Assembly (NCBI GenBank): GCA_964036275.1
Contig: OZ038439.1
Location: 16,724,330-16,788,329, forward strand
Direction of reading: 5' to 3'
Source: Litoditis marina
Taxonomy: Eukaryota; Nematoda; Chromadorea; Rhabditida; Rhabditidae
Length of the DNA: 64,000 bases
Part shown: one piece after another, positions 10,725-23,306 of the stretch
Numbering within the stretch: position 1 is the stretch's first letter
Layout of the letters: every line of letters begins with the position of its first letter
Position numbers and translations under genes: made by a program
Notes under the pieces: generated by a model
Seen by the model: only the letters and a program-made list of their open reading frames with translations
Databases searched by the model: none
What the model was told of the DNA's origin: nothing

Positions 10725-13700
10725 TTATTTCCCCATCGGGTAGCAGAGGTTGCCTTTTCCGCATTCGTAGTTGTCTTCGCACAGTCCGTTGATGCACATT
10801 GTCAGCTTCAATTAATAAAGTTAAATATTGTTTTATAGTTGTAATAATGTTTGTGTTTGTTAGTTTTCCTATCCAAACCCTGTGCAGCAGTACGAAACCG
10901 GAAATATTTCTTTTATCTTTCTCAATCGCGTAACACAGTTTTAGTCAATGTGAGGAGAATGAAGAGCCGGGCTCCCTCCAATAGAACCCGAAATGTGTTG
11001 CTAATGAAGGTTATTACTAAGTTTTCTCAATTAGTAACAAGAACTCATCCCTTCTTCTCTTTATTTTTGCTCGTTTCAGTCGTATATTCGTGTTCACCAA
11101 CCTTGACTCCGTTGTAAGCCGAGGCGGCGCAACAGTAGCCGTTCTGCGCACAGGTGTAACCAGCTGGACACGCGGCGCCGGTAGAACAGACTCCTGAAAG
11201 GTGCTTGCTATAGTCTGTTTCGCGCAACAATAGCCCTGTACAGTAAGATTGTAGAACTTTCAAGTAAACTTTTTATACGCTGTAGATATTGTAGAAAGTT
11301 TAAACTTCGGGATTTAGTTTTCCACATTGGTTACTACAATAACAGAAAACATTTAATCTAAAAGTCTGTTCGTTGATTAGATAATTGCCCTTGAGTATTC
11401 GAAAGATTACTGTGGAAAGTCATCGTTTGGTGAAACGGACTATAGAAGAACACATAACACATGAGCATTATCGTGATACAATTGGGATGTAGTGTGAAGA
11501 AAAACATTGAAAATTTAGGAGAGGCTAGTAGTTACTAGTCAATACGAACACAGCGTATTTTTTAGTATCATGAACTCCACCATGCAGAATTTGTACCTCA
11601 CTCTTCAAGCTAATACTACTAAAGAAATTAAATATGATCAGTGTAGCAGTCTCTTCCTAATTTTTGTACCCAATTGCATGAACCTCAGAACGTATGTTTC
11701 ATAGATTTTAAAACTACATTCTATTTTATACTATTGAAAAGGACGATTATGTGGTCCAATCGCAACGCTTTAGTCCTTTAAATTGCAATAAATTTTCAAA
11801 TTGCAGTTTAGAGGACCGTTGACTCGAGATTGGTCCACATTATCATCCTTCTTTAACCTACCATTGCTGGCGCCGACCGCGCATCTGCAGCACAAGTTTC
11901 CGGGCACACATTGATAACCGTTGGAGCAGCCGCCGTTGACGCAGGTTCCGTGCGACAGCTCGCCGGGGCCGCACATTGCTCCTGCAATACACAACTAAAC
12001 TTTAAGGGGATATGAAAACAGGCAAAACTATCGGCGTAGTTTGATCAGAGAAACGAATTCAGATTACAAACACGGCGAAATAGGGCAACGTACACCGCGT
12101 AGGCTTGCTCTGAAAAGAGCGATCCCATTCAACTAGTAACTGCTTACTACAGCAAATCAATCATTGATTTTGTTCATTTCGCGGTTTTAACATAGGAAAA
12201 TATTGAAAATAAGTTTTTATGATTGAATGCTTATACACAGACAGGTTTTGGAACGTCTAATCGCTGGACGGGCTTCTAGTTATTTACCTCCGATTGCTCC
12301 AGTGGTAGTTGTTGGGCCAGGGAAGACTGAAAGAGACCACAATGAATAGAACAATTGATCCGTTAATCATATTTATAAAAGAAACTTACAAATAATTCCT
12401 AGATTAAATGACAACAATACTAGTCTGCAGCAGACACAAATGTTTTGTCACTCAATAACTAGAACAGCTAGTATTACATTCGTGTTCTCGCTTGTCTAAA
12501 CACTAGTTCCAAAGATACATAATAAGAAGGTTTGAATCAAGATGTTGCATTTCATATTCGTTATTCCTCTCTACCCATTTCTTGAACACTCCAGAGAAAG
12601 TTAAGCAATCGGACATTCTCGATTAGACTATTCCAACGTACCTCCGTTCACACCATTTCCGATTACTGGTCCTGGTGCGGTCTGAAATTATTACTCATTA
12701 ACGAATGCTAATCTAAAAATTTACCATGTGTATCACAAAGTGGAAACATATCACATCCGGTATGGAAAGAGTTGATGTTTCAACTTACTACACTAGCTAT
12801 AATCCAATATCTCAGGAATAAGGGCCTATACCCTTCTCTAGTGTATCTTCGTGAAACTATGTTGTTTTATGTCAAATTTGTTGTTCTACGTGTGTATATT
12901 GTTCTATGTTGTTCAATGGTGATGGTAGTTGTACAATGCTCATATCATACCACACGTAACTGTATGTGTGGATCTATCTACCGTACCTGAGTGTACGGGT
13001 TGTATCCGCCGTTGATGTTGTTTGAGTAAGGGTTGTAGTTACCGTAAAGTCCGATGTTACCAACGACAGGTCCGCTCTGAAACCATTAAATTATTCAAAT
13101 CCACTCTGGTGATTTCTCATGACGGTAAGTTTGTAGTTTCGATGAGTTGAGGGTAGAACACGCTAAGTGAGTAAGCTATGATCAATTTTATAATGTTTTC
13201 CAAAGAATTTGTGAATAAATGAACGCTACAAAATAGTTTGACTGTTTCGGCTAGCCAAAACATAATGGCCTATGGTTCAGTTTGTCTTATGAACACGTTT
13301 CTCCAGTTGTCCATGGGTGATTGAACTATTCTCAGGAATATAAGATTAGTGTGAGTTTATACCTGAACATATGGGTTGTAGCTGTTGCTGCTGCTGCCGC
13401 CGCAGCACATTGAAGCACAGGCGTTGTACTGGTTTGAGCCATAGTTGTACGCAACGTACTGTCTGTAATGAAAAACTTATTATTTTACACAAAAGGTTAA
13501 CACCAATTTTTGATGCTTGCAACGTCTCCGTTTTTTTATCTACAACTAGCAAAATATACAGTGTAGTTCCAACGCTCCAACGAAGAAGAAGCAAAACTTA
13601 GAAGTTTCCCCTCGATAAAGCGAATGGTTTTATTGCCCGTTTCTCTAGGGGCTCTCTCACATGTGTTGATTCAGTGATACCCAGATTGGTGTGGATTTTT

Positions 13701-14509
13701 ACTGGGACACTTTCAGTTGATTATGTGTGAAGGTAAAGTTTTTGCCTTTAAATGTTCGCAATCAACTATCACGTACCCGTTCACGTAGTTTCCGTTGTAC
13801 TGGTTGCAGTTCATGTTGCTGCAGCCGGTGTTACAGTTGCTGGTCGGATTGTAGAAGGAGGTTGGCAGAATGGCTGAGCTACCGTAACCCGAACTGTAAC
13901 CCGTGTTACAGTTACTGTATCCACAGTTTGATCCTGTGTTGCAATTACTGTATCCACAGTTTGTGCCGGTGTTGCAGTTGGAGTAGCCGCAATTGGTGTT
14001 CGAGTAGGAGGACGAGGTTGAGGTTGAGCACGCTGGAAAGTTTTAGTTGAGAGAAAGTTTTTGAGTTTGCTCCTCTCTCTCTGTGCCAGAGTTTTTCTAT
14101 GGAATTTTTCCAGTATTGGGATTCATCCGATACGAATCAACGGAATTCGAATGAGTTTCTCGATTTTAATTCCAATTTCACCGATGACTCATGACGTTCA
14201 TGGCAACAAATATGGTCCACAAAGTACGAGACGTATGTTGTTCTATTCTAGTATTTTCCTCTCCAACATAGCACTTGTTGCAGTAGTGATTTTGTAAGAA
14301 TGATGAGAACACGGATCAAATTACAATTTAAACTAAACACCGCATATGCGTTCATAGTTCATATACTCACGATATTGAGATACATAAGAGTTGGAGCCCG
14401 TCCCGCACATGTAGTACACGCTGAGTTGTCTCTTCGAGCGAGAGACATCTTTTCCAATGGTCAGCCCGAGGAGGGAGCAGAGAAGCAGAGCGACGGCGGT
14501 GCGGGACAT
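10725..14509 (-). CDS. Secreted Cys/Asn/Tyr-rich repeat protein
   Basis: Nine exons on the minus strand: 14371-14509, 13777-14032, 13363-13462, 12987-13076, 12642-12681, 12288-12326, 11862-11981, 11102-11193 and 10725-10805. They total 957 nt, or 318 residues, with all phases consistent. A signal peptide (MSRTAVALLLCSLLGLTIG) is followed by a furin-type site RSKR at residues 24-27. Exon 2 encodes a tandem repeat with unit NCGYSNCNTG, then Tyr/Asn-rich and CCGGSSSNS segments. Exons 7-9 encode three Cys clusters (GTCVNGGCSNGYQC, ACPAGYTCAQNGYCC, MCINGLCEDNYECG) resembling the small Cys-rich modules of nematode secreted proteins. It is likely an extracellular, disulfide-rich structural or surface-coat protein; I do not recognise an exact family. 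Repeat-rich exon 2 and very short exons 5 and 6 (40 and 39 nt) suggest growth by exon duplication. The last acceptor (TTGAAG) is non-consensus. Confidence 0.75.
11734..11856. repeat. Palindromic MITE family 2, copy c
   Basis: A 123-bp element that starts TTGAAAAGGACGATTATG and ends ATTATCATCCTTCTTTAA. Its edge lies five bases from the exon 11862-11981 of the minus-strand gene, so the donor GTAGG is followed immediately by MITE sequence. Confidence 0.75.
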
Positions 14510-15955
14510 CTGTAGAGAAGTACGTAATCATGTTGTAAATGTAATATTTGAAGTCAGTCCAGTTTAATTTTCCAAGTTTAAAACTACGGCTAGCCAAAAC
14601 AGGAACAAACAGTATTCCACGTGAAAAAACACATGCTGCTGAGTGAACGTTGTGAATCGTTTGTCAGCAAAATACCGAAAGACTTAAAAAGCAAGCGAAC
14701 ATCAGAAAATTGGATCTGATACAGAGAGCGTAATAGAGACCAGGAATATTTTCAAAGAGAGAAATGTGTGTAGTTTGTCATTTCATGTAGACAAGAACGA
14801 CGTCCTCTCTTTCTCGTAGAGCCAAAGGTTCGTAGGTCAGAACAAGTACTGTGTGAGTACCAATTCGTGGAACTCTGTTCGTCAGGGAAGAACTGTGAGT
14901 AGATCAAACAAGAATGGACTGAGAGAAGCGATCAGAATGTATGATATGCCTTCCCTTCTCCAGATGAGTCTTATATACGGCGGCCTCTCCCACGATGGGC
15001 CTGCCCCCCGTCAGACGGTAAACAGTGCCCTCGGGGCTGATTCACACATCAGAAGAACAGGCTCAGTTCTCACTTGGAAGTTCTTCAACGGACCACAAAC
15101 AAACAGAGACGATTCACAGACTATGACGTCATCTGAAAAGGCAACATTCTGATTTCTTGGAGAGTAGTGAGACTAGAAACTTGATCAAACTCGAGAACGT
15201 AATTTTTACCCTTAAGCTGAATCACGTCACCAGAAAAGGCTCAGTTCTCACTTAGAAGTTCTTCAACGAAGCATATATTAACAGATCAGTCTCATGAAGA
15301 TGACGTCATCTGGAACGAAAAAACTCTAAAATCTACCTTTCATACACGATTGAAGTCTTTGGTTTCTGGTCTTGTTTTGTTAGGCTTTCGGAAGCGTTCT
15401 GCTTTGACCTTCCATTGATCTTGGCTACCTATAGAACCTGCAGGGGTCACGCTTCTCACGTTAACATTTGTCGAATTAGCGTACGGAGCGACTTGGAACC
15501 ATTATCTGTCTTCTTCAAGATGACGTGTACTTTCAGCTAAAAAACACTGCTTCAAAAATGACTATTCGTTAGTACCGATCTGTTTTTCTGGCTCAGAAAC
15601 TTCACATCTTTCCAGAGATAATACCGTACTTGAAACCCTGAAAAAGGACTATTTGTTGATCGAGGTCTCAAAAAGAGTGTTTTTCTTGTCTTGCTCACAC
15701 CTCGCGCGCTATTTGCATGCGATTGCAATGTGATAACAAACAACAGAGCATCTCATTCGGACTCTGTCTGCACCCTCTCGAATCACACACTCTCTGATTT
15801 GATCTGACAAACTGGACATGGGTGAAGATTAGATGGCTTGAGAGGGCAAGGTGTGGCATGACGTCTGGGACAAAATAGAGAGAGGAAGACAGGGAGAGAG
15901 AGAGAGGAAGAAGAGGGTGTGAGAGAGAGAGATACTGAGAGATTCAGAGCGAAGA

Positions 15956-16001
<46 letters not shown>

Positions 16002-16457
16002 AGAAGAGGAAGAAGAGGGAGCGAGATAGGAAGACTAACTTCATGAAGATGGACAACGTCGTTTTCGTTCCGTGTTTGATGATGTTGCTGAAGAAAGCAC
16101 TGGTGAGCTGCAGTTTACAGAAAAAAACTTTCCAAACATTTTGGTAATTCCTTTTCTGCGATTCGTTTTTAGCAACAATCTATACCATTCCAAATCGTCC
16201 CAGTAGCCAGCGATTAAATTCTAATTGCTCGAATTTTATTGAAAATGGCTGCGAAAATGGGTTTCTAGACATAAAACACATGTTGGCATCGAAAATCGTC
16301 AGATACCATTTGCTAACATTTTAAGATTTTATGATTCTCAGAACACACCGAGAGCAAAGCTAACATTTAACCTGTTACACGTTTCCAGTTTTTGTGAGTT
16401 AAAACTAACTTGATTCAATTTGTATCACTTTTAAATGAATTTACAAAATTCAGGAAC
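14510..16457. other. Divergent intergenic region with GA microsatellite
   Basis: This 1.9-kb spacer separates two genes transcribed away from each other (minus gene start 14509, astacin start 16458), so it should hold both promoters. Positions 15885-16020 are an imperfect GA repeat (minus-strand reading SLSLSLS, not coding). Two diverged copies of a TCAGTTCTCACTTGGAAGTT block occur at about 15061 and 15240. No gene is supported. Confidence 0.5.
16445..16457 (+). promoter_or_regulatory. Probable trans-splice acceptor of the astacin gene
   Basis: AAAATTCAG ends at 16453, four bases before the ATG at 16458. No upstream exon in phase is visible, which fits spliced-leader addition as seen in most nematode genes. 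Confidence 0.5.
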
Positions 16458-19400
16458 ATGATAGTCGTGTTCTTCTTCTTGCTGTTGCTGGTGTCTGAGA
16501 ACAGTTGTGACAAAGAGGAGGTATGTTTTATCAACCTAACATTTGAGAAATTAACATTTTCATATTCGAACATATCTAAAATTGTTTAAATGAACTTCAT
16601 ATACGTAAGTTAACTTGAATGGAGAAAATTTAGTCTGATCACACAGCATAATTCTCATCATTGTTGAGAGCTGAAGACATTCATGTTTCAGGTTTTCAAA
16701 GATGAGAACTATATTCGTTCGAAGCTGAAACTGCTACGTCGTCTCACATTCAAGAGTCTTGTGAAGCAACATCATCACTCCAGAGCACATCACAGTTTGA
16801 GGGTAAGACACAGATTATTTCAAAAAGTAGTGATTTCTATTGTTGACAAATTAAACGTTTGACAGCCCGGAAGTTAAAGTCTACGAGAAACCAATAGTTT
16901 CCGCTTCATTCATCAAAGATGCGAGAATTTTATTTGTATTTTACAATCAAAAATAAAATTTAGCGTAAACCGTGGATATAGTTCACACATATCCCAACTG
17001 GACTTGGGCAGCTTGCCTGAAATTTCAAGGCAGCTTTTGAACATGTTCAAATACTTCAAGACAATAGAAATTCATGTGAAGGGCTCTTCCCCTTAGTTAT
17101 AACTCGTATGCAAGGAAACTATCTGTAAAATATATATTTTCTTTAAATAACAGTCTTCCAAAGTTTTTGGCACGCTGCCAACGAGTCCAGTTGGAAAATG
17201 TGAGCACTATACTAAGAATAGGTGAAACAAAATAAAAGTACTTTCTCAGACCCTTTCGCTCACCGCCGACAAAACGGTAAAAGACCCAAAGGGACAAATG
17301 ATAGACGACGTCAATCACAGAAGCGGCATATCGGGCAGTCTCTTCCAGGGGGACATTGTACTCACCAGGTTGGTAACAGAACGAAACAGCGCGAATGGAA
17401 TTGATTAACAAAAATAGAATTCTCAAAACCGTTCAAAAGTTTACAGGAAGTAAATCTTATAATGAACGAGAGTTCGAGAAAAACTTGTATCTGCTCATAG
17501 TTTGGAAACCGCACCTCACGGATACTGAAACGTGATGTGTTGAACTTTCCTCTTGGTCGATAGGGTACAGTAGTCAACTAAAACTGAAATTGTTCCAAAG
17601 AAGAGTCGAAAATTCAAAGTGGCAAATTTACATGACAGAAAACAAGTGGACGGTATAGTTGCCAACTCTGTGTCCTCTCGCACGAAACGACAGTCTTCCA
17701 CCGGATATCCGTACCCGAAGAATTTATGGAAAAATCCGATCAGCTACTATTTCGCCGACGGATTCGGTGAGTTTCAGTTCAGATGCCAAATATATGAACT
17801 GGGACAATCATGAAAAAATCATTTTACTGGTATGTTCACGTGATCATGTAAGTTGTAGTTTTGTTTTCACGTCTTTCTGGGGGGTTTTGGCGATTTTGAA
17901 CCTATCGAAATCGCATGGTACAGGAAACGTTTTTCATCTCAGTTGAGTTGTTAAATGTTAATCAACACTAATAGTTCTTGGAATTGGTAATTCAAATATA
18001 TTTCTTACAGATGAAAAAGTGAAGGGACTGGTTCGATTCGGTTTTAAGTTGTGGAGTCGAGTTACTTGTCTAAAATTCGTGGAGAATAGCACTGGTGAGA
18101 ATGTACACTGCGCGTAAAACCACTCTTTTTTCGTAAGTCAAGTCGAGCGACAAATATATTTCAGGTTTCATACTTCCATAAAAATAATTGACCAAACATG
18201 TTTTAGAACGAATCGGAGATGTGTGCTAACTGCGAATGAAAATGTGTTTTTGCTTACAAATCAATTTAAAACTCGTTATCCTACTTGATTTATTGTAAGT
18301 AATCGTTTTTAACGTCAATTGAGCATATTCAAACTTTATTGATTGATTTGTAGCCAGGGATCGTATACAGTACTTTCACGGAGACGGCTGCTACTCGTCA
18401 CTGGGTAGAATTGGTGGAAAACAACAGATTTCTCTGGGAGATGGATGTCATTCGGTAATAAATACTTGATTGTAAAACTCAATCTGAAGTGTGAAGCATA
18501 AATAACACTTGCTTGCACTCATAGCGACGAAATTCGCACAAAACGAGCACGGTGAAGTGATTATAATTTGGTCTTATAGTGGGTGCGAAATCAATAAATT
18601 TCTGTCTCCCGTCGGAATCGAACCTGCGAGCATAACATTCGCAGCAGGGTACTAACCACTGCGCTATCAGTGCTCATAACTGGCACGCTTTGGAATGGAA
18701 GACATGTGTGCGTACACGGCGGAAAGCGAGATATACAGCACCCGAAAGGGGAAAGCGAGATATACAAATATTCAGCACAATTTCGTTTCACGTTTCACTT
18801 GCTTAAAATCTATTGCGTTCACAATTTTTTCTTGTGAAACTGTGTAGCTGATTTACACACTTTTAAACTATCTCCTTTATCTAGTCTATCTTTTACAACA
18901 GACTTTAACAACTATAAGTGTCATATTACAGTATGTGGGTGAAAGTCACCGATCCTTTCTCCCTTATCTTATTTTCTGATGATATTCCTCGAATTAGAAT
19001 GCAACAGCTTACAACATAGAGAATACGATCTAACTAACTGAGTTGTTCAGATCGGTCACGTGTTGCACGAGACCGGACACGCGCTCGGCTTTGTTCACGC
19101 GCAGGCCAGAAACGACCGCGACGATCACATTGAAGTGGTAGAGAGGAATATCTTGGTTGGTTCAGCCACATTTTCCACCACTTTGACGAATCACAGTTGT
19201 ACACTACTTGTTTCTCGAATGTTCTGCTCAAGATTGATGTCTTCATCTGGATTGTCAGTTCTCCAATAATAGAGGAGAAACGAGCTGGTAAACCAGAACG
19301 GTTTTAGTCTGGGCTTTAATGATTAATGAGTTATGAATTTGCAATAGTATACAGTATGAATTTCGAGCTAGCCAGAAAAGTGAAAACAAGTAACCATTAT

Positions 19401-22400
19401 TTGTAGGAAGACTGGGTGGATCAATTCGCCAAACTATCTAAGGCCGAAAACAACAACTTTGGCATAGAGTATGACTATGGCAGCATCATGCACTATGGGG
19501 GAAGAGCGTGAGTTTAGTATCCAAACATAATTAGAGTTTTTACGACATTCTTCATTTACATTTCATCAGTTCGTTGTAAATTTGGAAGTGGTATTCAATT
19601 AGAAGTATATTTAGCATTCACGCCACGGAAAACATTTCAATTTATACAGTACACCAAAAACGTGAATTTATAAGTACGCATTTGGCTTTTTCTGGTTTTA
19701 TGATAAAATATATGTTACGTGAATACTTGCCGGCAGGTACATGAGGAATTCTGAATCATCTAAAAACTATTTGCTCTCAGATCCTCGTCGGACCCGAATA
19801 ACATGAATATGCTCACCATGCGTGCGCTTCAAGAAGAGTATCAGGTATTTCTTCAAGAATATTAGACAATCGATGATTGAAATCACTTGTTTGCACTGTG
19901 GGGAGCAACTTTGAGGCATACTCAATCTTGTTTCCATGAAAATTTGAGTTTTTCTCATAAGCACATTATATTTTTTGAATAATTTCAATTTTCTAGTTAT
20001 TTCCCAATTTATTGTTTTCAGGGAACCATGGGCAGCTTCCTACTGTCGTTCTACGACGTTCAACTCATGAACACGTTTTACAAATGTAGGAAAATCATAC
20101 GGATTGGTTAGAATATAATCGTATGTTAACAGTTTGTGTATGCATCTGAAAACTTTACACAGACGTGAAAAAACGTTAGATCAACACTATGTTGCATAGT
20201 AGATGAAAAACAGATTTCACACAATATGAAAAGCTATCCCACAGGTACCTGCCCGGCTCGGAATCATTGTAAAAATGGAGGTTATCCGAATCCGTCCAAT
20301 TGTACAGCCTGTAACTGTCCCTCTGCCTTCGGGGGACAATACTGCGAGCGAAGGGTGAGAAATTTATGATCCTTCCACTAAATCCTGTCCATTCAATCAA
20401 TAATATAAAGTTTATCGCACATAGATTCAACAACAAAGAGTAGTAAGTGTTACCTAAGTGAGTTGTCGAAAACATCTATGGCAAAACGTATCCCAAATTA
20501 TTGTATGGTACAACCTACTTACACGGGAGCGTTGATCAGACTACAAAGTAGAAAGAAAGTCAAGACGATGCATGGGTCAGACAAACCAGCCTGTTGTACT
20601 TGTTGTCATACTTTGATACTGTGAATTTGAAAAGAGATGTGTTTGCTGAATGAATCCTATGTTCTTCCCTTAAGGGGGGGGGGCAGAAAGGAAAGCTAGT
20701 TTAGGTACCCCGGGGTACCTAAATATAACGTTGGGCGCCCGAAAACAGGCAAACACGTGTCAACCGTATGCGAATTACGTTCGTTAGTTTGAATTGAAAG
20801 TTATACTTATCGGTTTCTCTTGATAAGGTCTTTCATATTAACTTTCCTTTCTGTCCTCCTTTAAAAGCTCAACGTTCAGTCGCCGATATCTGTTCACACC
20901 TCGCTTGGTTGTCATAATTAGAGTTCAAAGTACAGTGGTAAACATGTTTGCTCTCAATAAATAGTCTACTATGCTTTTGATAAACTCCTAACATCAAGCT
21001 GAATGTTCGTAAGAAGATTAAAATATTCCAGCCGGATGGCTGTGGTCGTGAAATCCAGGCAACTTCCCAGTTCAAGCAATTCACTGACACGATCGGCAAC
21101 GATGGAGAGTACTTCGAACGACTTTACAAGGAGTGCCACTACTGGATCAAGGTGAGATAGATGATTTTTCATTGAAAGTCATACTCACGTAATCGCAAGA
21201 TACATATTTAGAGAAACCGTTCCGCTATAATTTGAGTTTCACGAAAAATTTAGAAAGCTCAAAAAAGTTTCTTAATGTCTTCCCATAGACCATGAAAAAA
21301 CTTTCTGATTGAAAGATTTTAAAATTTGCATAACATCAAGCAATAGAGAAGGGGACATGAACATTTTCACTGTGACGCCACTTGACGTGGTTCATTTACA
21401 TCCAGATTTATTTTCATTTTGTAGTCTCTAGTTGTGTATTCATATGTGATAGAGTGTTTCAAAATCATTTTGGCACCTCTATAGGCTATTTTGAGCATAC
21501 CCTGTACGCAACCCCCTATCGGTGTCATTACGTAAGCCGTTTTTTTCTGAGAAAACGAAGCAAGATAGGGATATAAAAGTAGATATTTTGATAATGGTTT
21601 TTCATTTGCCATAGGGTCAGATTGTAAATCCAATATACTGATTAAAAACTAATTTTGAAAAACTCGACCCTGAATCAATACGAATTCGAGTTTGTGGGGG
21701 TTGATCATTTCTCAGGAGTCCTGATATCATTTCTATTCATCGTGTAATTAGTGTAATCATTTCATTTAACAAATCAACATTTATGATAATGAAAACTGCA
21801 GAGCCCTCCCGGTACCGTCATCGAGTTACGTGTCGATTCGTTCTCTGAGCAGGCGTGCAACGATGGATGTATATACGGCGGGGTGGAGGTCAAAGCACAG
21901 AAGGACCTGAAGATGACCGGTTACAGGTACTGGGATTTCATGAGAAATGTTGAAGTTTTGTCTTTGAACCAGGAATCGAAACTCTCGATGTCGTTCCCAA
22001 TTCGCCTTACAGGCGGCGTAGCAAATTGTCCAACCTCATGAGAAGTTTATATGAGTTTCTCATGAGATACCTCATGAGCTACTCGTGAACTATCAATGTT
22101 GTAGCATAGAAACCAATAGAATCTCATGAGAAACTCGTGCTAATAGCTCATGAGGTGATCTCATGAACTTTTGTGGAGATTGCTACGCCGCCTGGAACTA
22201 AAAAAAAAGGATCGGCGCAATTTCCGGGTGTAAGTCAGAGCCTCCAAAGCAATCCTCGTGATATTTCAAGGGGAAAATACGGCAAAAATCAGTGCCCCTC
22301 ATAATTCTCAAACTCAATCTCATGCGCTAAGTTACTACCGACATGTTACTATCGTATTACTGTGATATGTTAACAGTTCAACTATCAGGTTCTGTTGTGA

Positions 22401-22804
22401 GGAACGAGTGGTGAAGCATACCTACAAGTCGCACACCAATCTTCTTCCAATCAAGACCTTCAATCGATATGAGAAACAAACGGTCACATTCAGCTACAGA
22501 TACGGTAGGTCTGGGAAAAGTGTACGGTAGATCAAATCTTCGTTGTGGTTCCATCGCGATTTACGTCGTGATATACTTATTTTCACCAAAATGCCACGGA
22601 ATCAAACTGTGATATTTTCAAAGAATAAAATGTGAACAGAAAAAGTGAGAAACTTGATGAAGCAGAAAGACAGGAAGACAGAAAGGACCAATGCTAGAAT
22701 AGTCAATGAGCGAGGAACAATTTGTCGATCGAAAAGCTCTTTTCAGTGAGAACATCGTCATCTGGGCAACCCATCAAAGGAGTTTGTGAGGACAAATACG
22801 CAAC
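16458..22804 (+). CDS. Astacin metalloprotease (NAS type) with EGF and CUB modules
   Basis: Fifteen in-phase exons: 16458-16520, 16692-16802, 17250-17368, 17639-17766, 18011-18094, 18354-18454, 19051-19155, 19407-19507, 19781-19844, 20022-20085, 20245-20354, 21032-21151, 21802-21926, 22389-22504 and 22747-22804. They give at least 489 residues; the last exon is not resolved. The order is signal peptide (MIVVFFFLLLLVS), prodomain with the latency motif LFQGDIVLT (Asp93 expected to block zinc), furin site RTKR (112-115), then the catalytic domain. Zinc ligands are in HETGHALGFVH (His208, 212, 218; catalytic Glu209) and the Met-turn is SIMHY (Met265, Tyr267). An EGF-like module (exon 11, CKNGGYPNPSNC) and a CUB domain (exons 12-14) follow. 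It is secreted and probably acts on cuticle or matrix. The Glu that normally follows the third His is Ala219. It converges with the gene ending at 23678. Confidence 0.88.
18596..18750 (-). repeat. tRNA-promoter dispersed repeat, copy 1
   Basis: The minus strand reads, at its downstream end, GATAGCGCAGTGGTTAGTAC (A box) and CTCGCAGGTTCGATTCCGAC (B box). Upstream of that it has CGTGTACGCACACATGTCTTC. Five more copies are at 28374, 37240, 37600, 43655 and 54370. It lies in an intron of the astacin gene. Confidence 0.7.
20671..20866. repeat. Short inverted-repeat element with perfect inner palindrome
   Basis: Ends are GGCAGAAAGGAAAG (about 20682) and its near complement CTTTCCTTTCTGTCC (about 20843), each next to TTAA or TTTAA. 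Positions 20700-20723 form a perfect 24-base palindrome centred on GGTACCCCGGGGTACC. It lies in the astacin intron between exons 11 and 12. Confidence 0.5.
22011..22193. repeat. MITE family 3 (AGGCGGCGTAGCAA ends, CTCATGAG interior)
   Basis: A 183-bp element whose ends are AGGCGGCGTAGCAA and the complement TTGCTACGCCGCCT (13 of 14 match). The interior repeats CTCATGAG at least five times in both strands. It lies in an intron of the astacin gene. A relative with one intact end is at 61690-61958. Confidence 0.75.
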
Positions 22805-22889
22805 GTAAGTCAATTCATTTTCAACTTATAAAGTATGGCTTATAAAGTAAGTTATCAAATGAGGGTTGTAGTTGGATTCATGAAAAGCA

Positions 22890-23306
22890 GGCACCGTAGC
22901 AAAGTTCGTGAAAATGGCTGATTGACCCTGACAGTCTGGCCACATAGTTGGCAACTTTCCGTGTTCAAGCATAGTGGGGTTAACGTGTTACTGAAAGTTT
23001 CAACTTAGTGAAAACCGTATTACAAAATCGTGTGAAATCCGAAAGTGCCAATCCTGTGAAATGCGGTAGTGTATTGCGCGCAGCCACCCCATTGGGGGGT
23101 CAACCGCGGTCGTGTTGCCTAGACTTTTTGCGTCCTTTCATATTACCCCTGTGAGTAAATGTTTTTGGCAATCTGCCTATTTGGCCTCTTTCCTGACCCC
23201 CGGTGCTTTGCGCAATCTGGATTATGACCGGGACTCCATTTGGGTCAGGTAGTGTTCAGATAGTTCAGCTTGGAGATGACTATCTTACGAGACTTTGCTA
23301 CCGTGC
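22890..23306. mobile_element. 417-bp element with GGCACCGTAGCAAAGT inverted ends
   Basis: The left end is GGCACCGTAGCAAAGT and the right end is the complement of GGCACGGTAGCAAAGT. A direct repeat AGTTATCAAATGAGGGTTGT lies 40 bases outside the left end (22850) and 31 bases outside the right end (23337), so the site was duplicated locally. No protein is encoded. The element occupies the region where the last astacin exon should be, which may be why that exon could not be found. Confidence 0.55.

Noticed and set aside
13371..14050. Plus-strand Cys/Ser-rich frames
   Set aside because: They are the opposite strand of exons 2 and 3 of the Cys/Asn/Tyr-rich protein.
15829..16056. Minus-strand frame of SLSLSLS repeats
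   Set aside because: It is the GA microsatellite read in frame, with no splice context.
17097..17577. Minus-strand frames of 109 and 71 codons
   Set aside because: They are antisense to the astacin prodomain exon 17250-17368, which carries the FQGDI motif and joins in phase.
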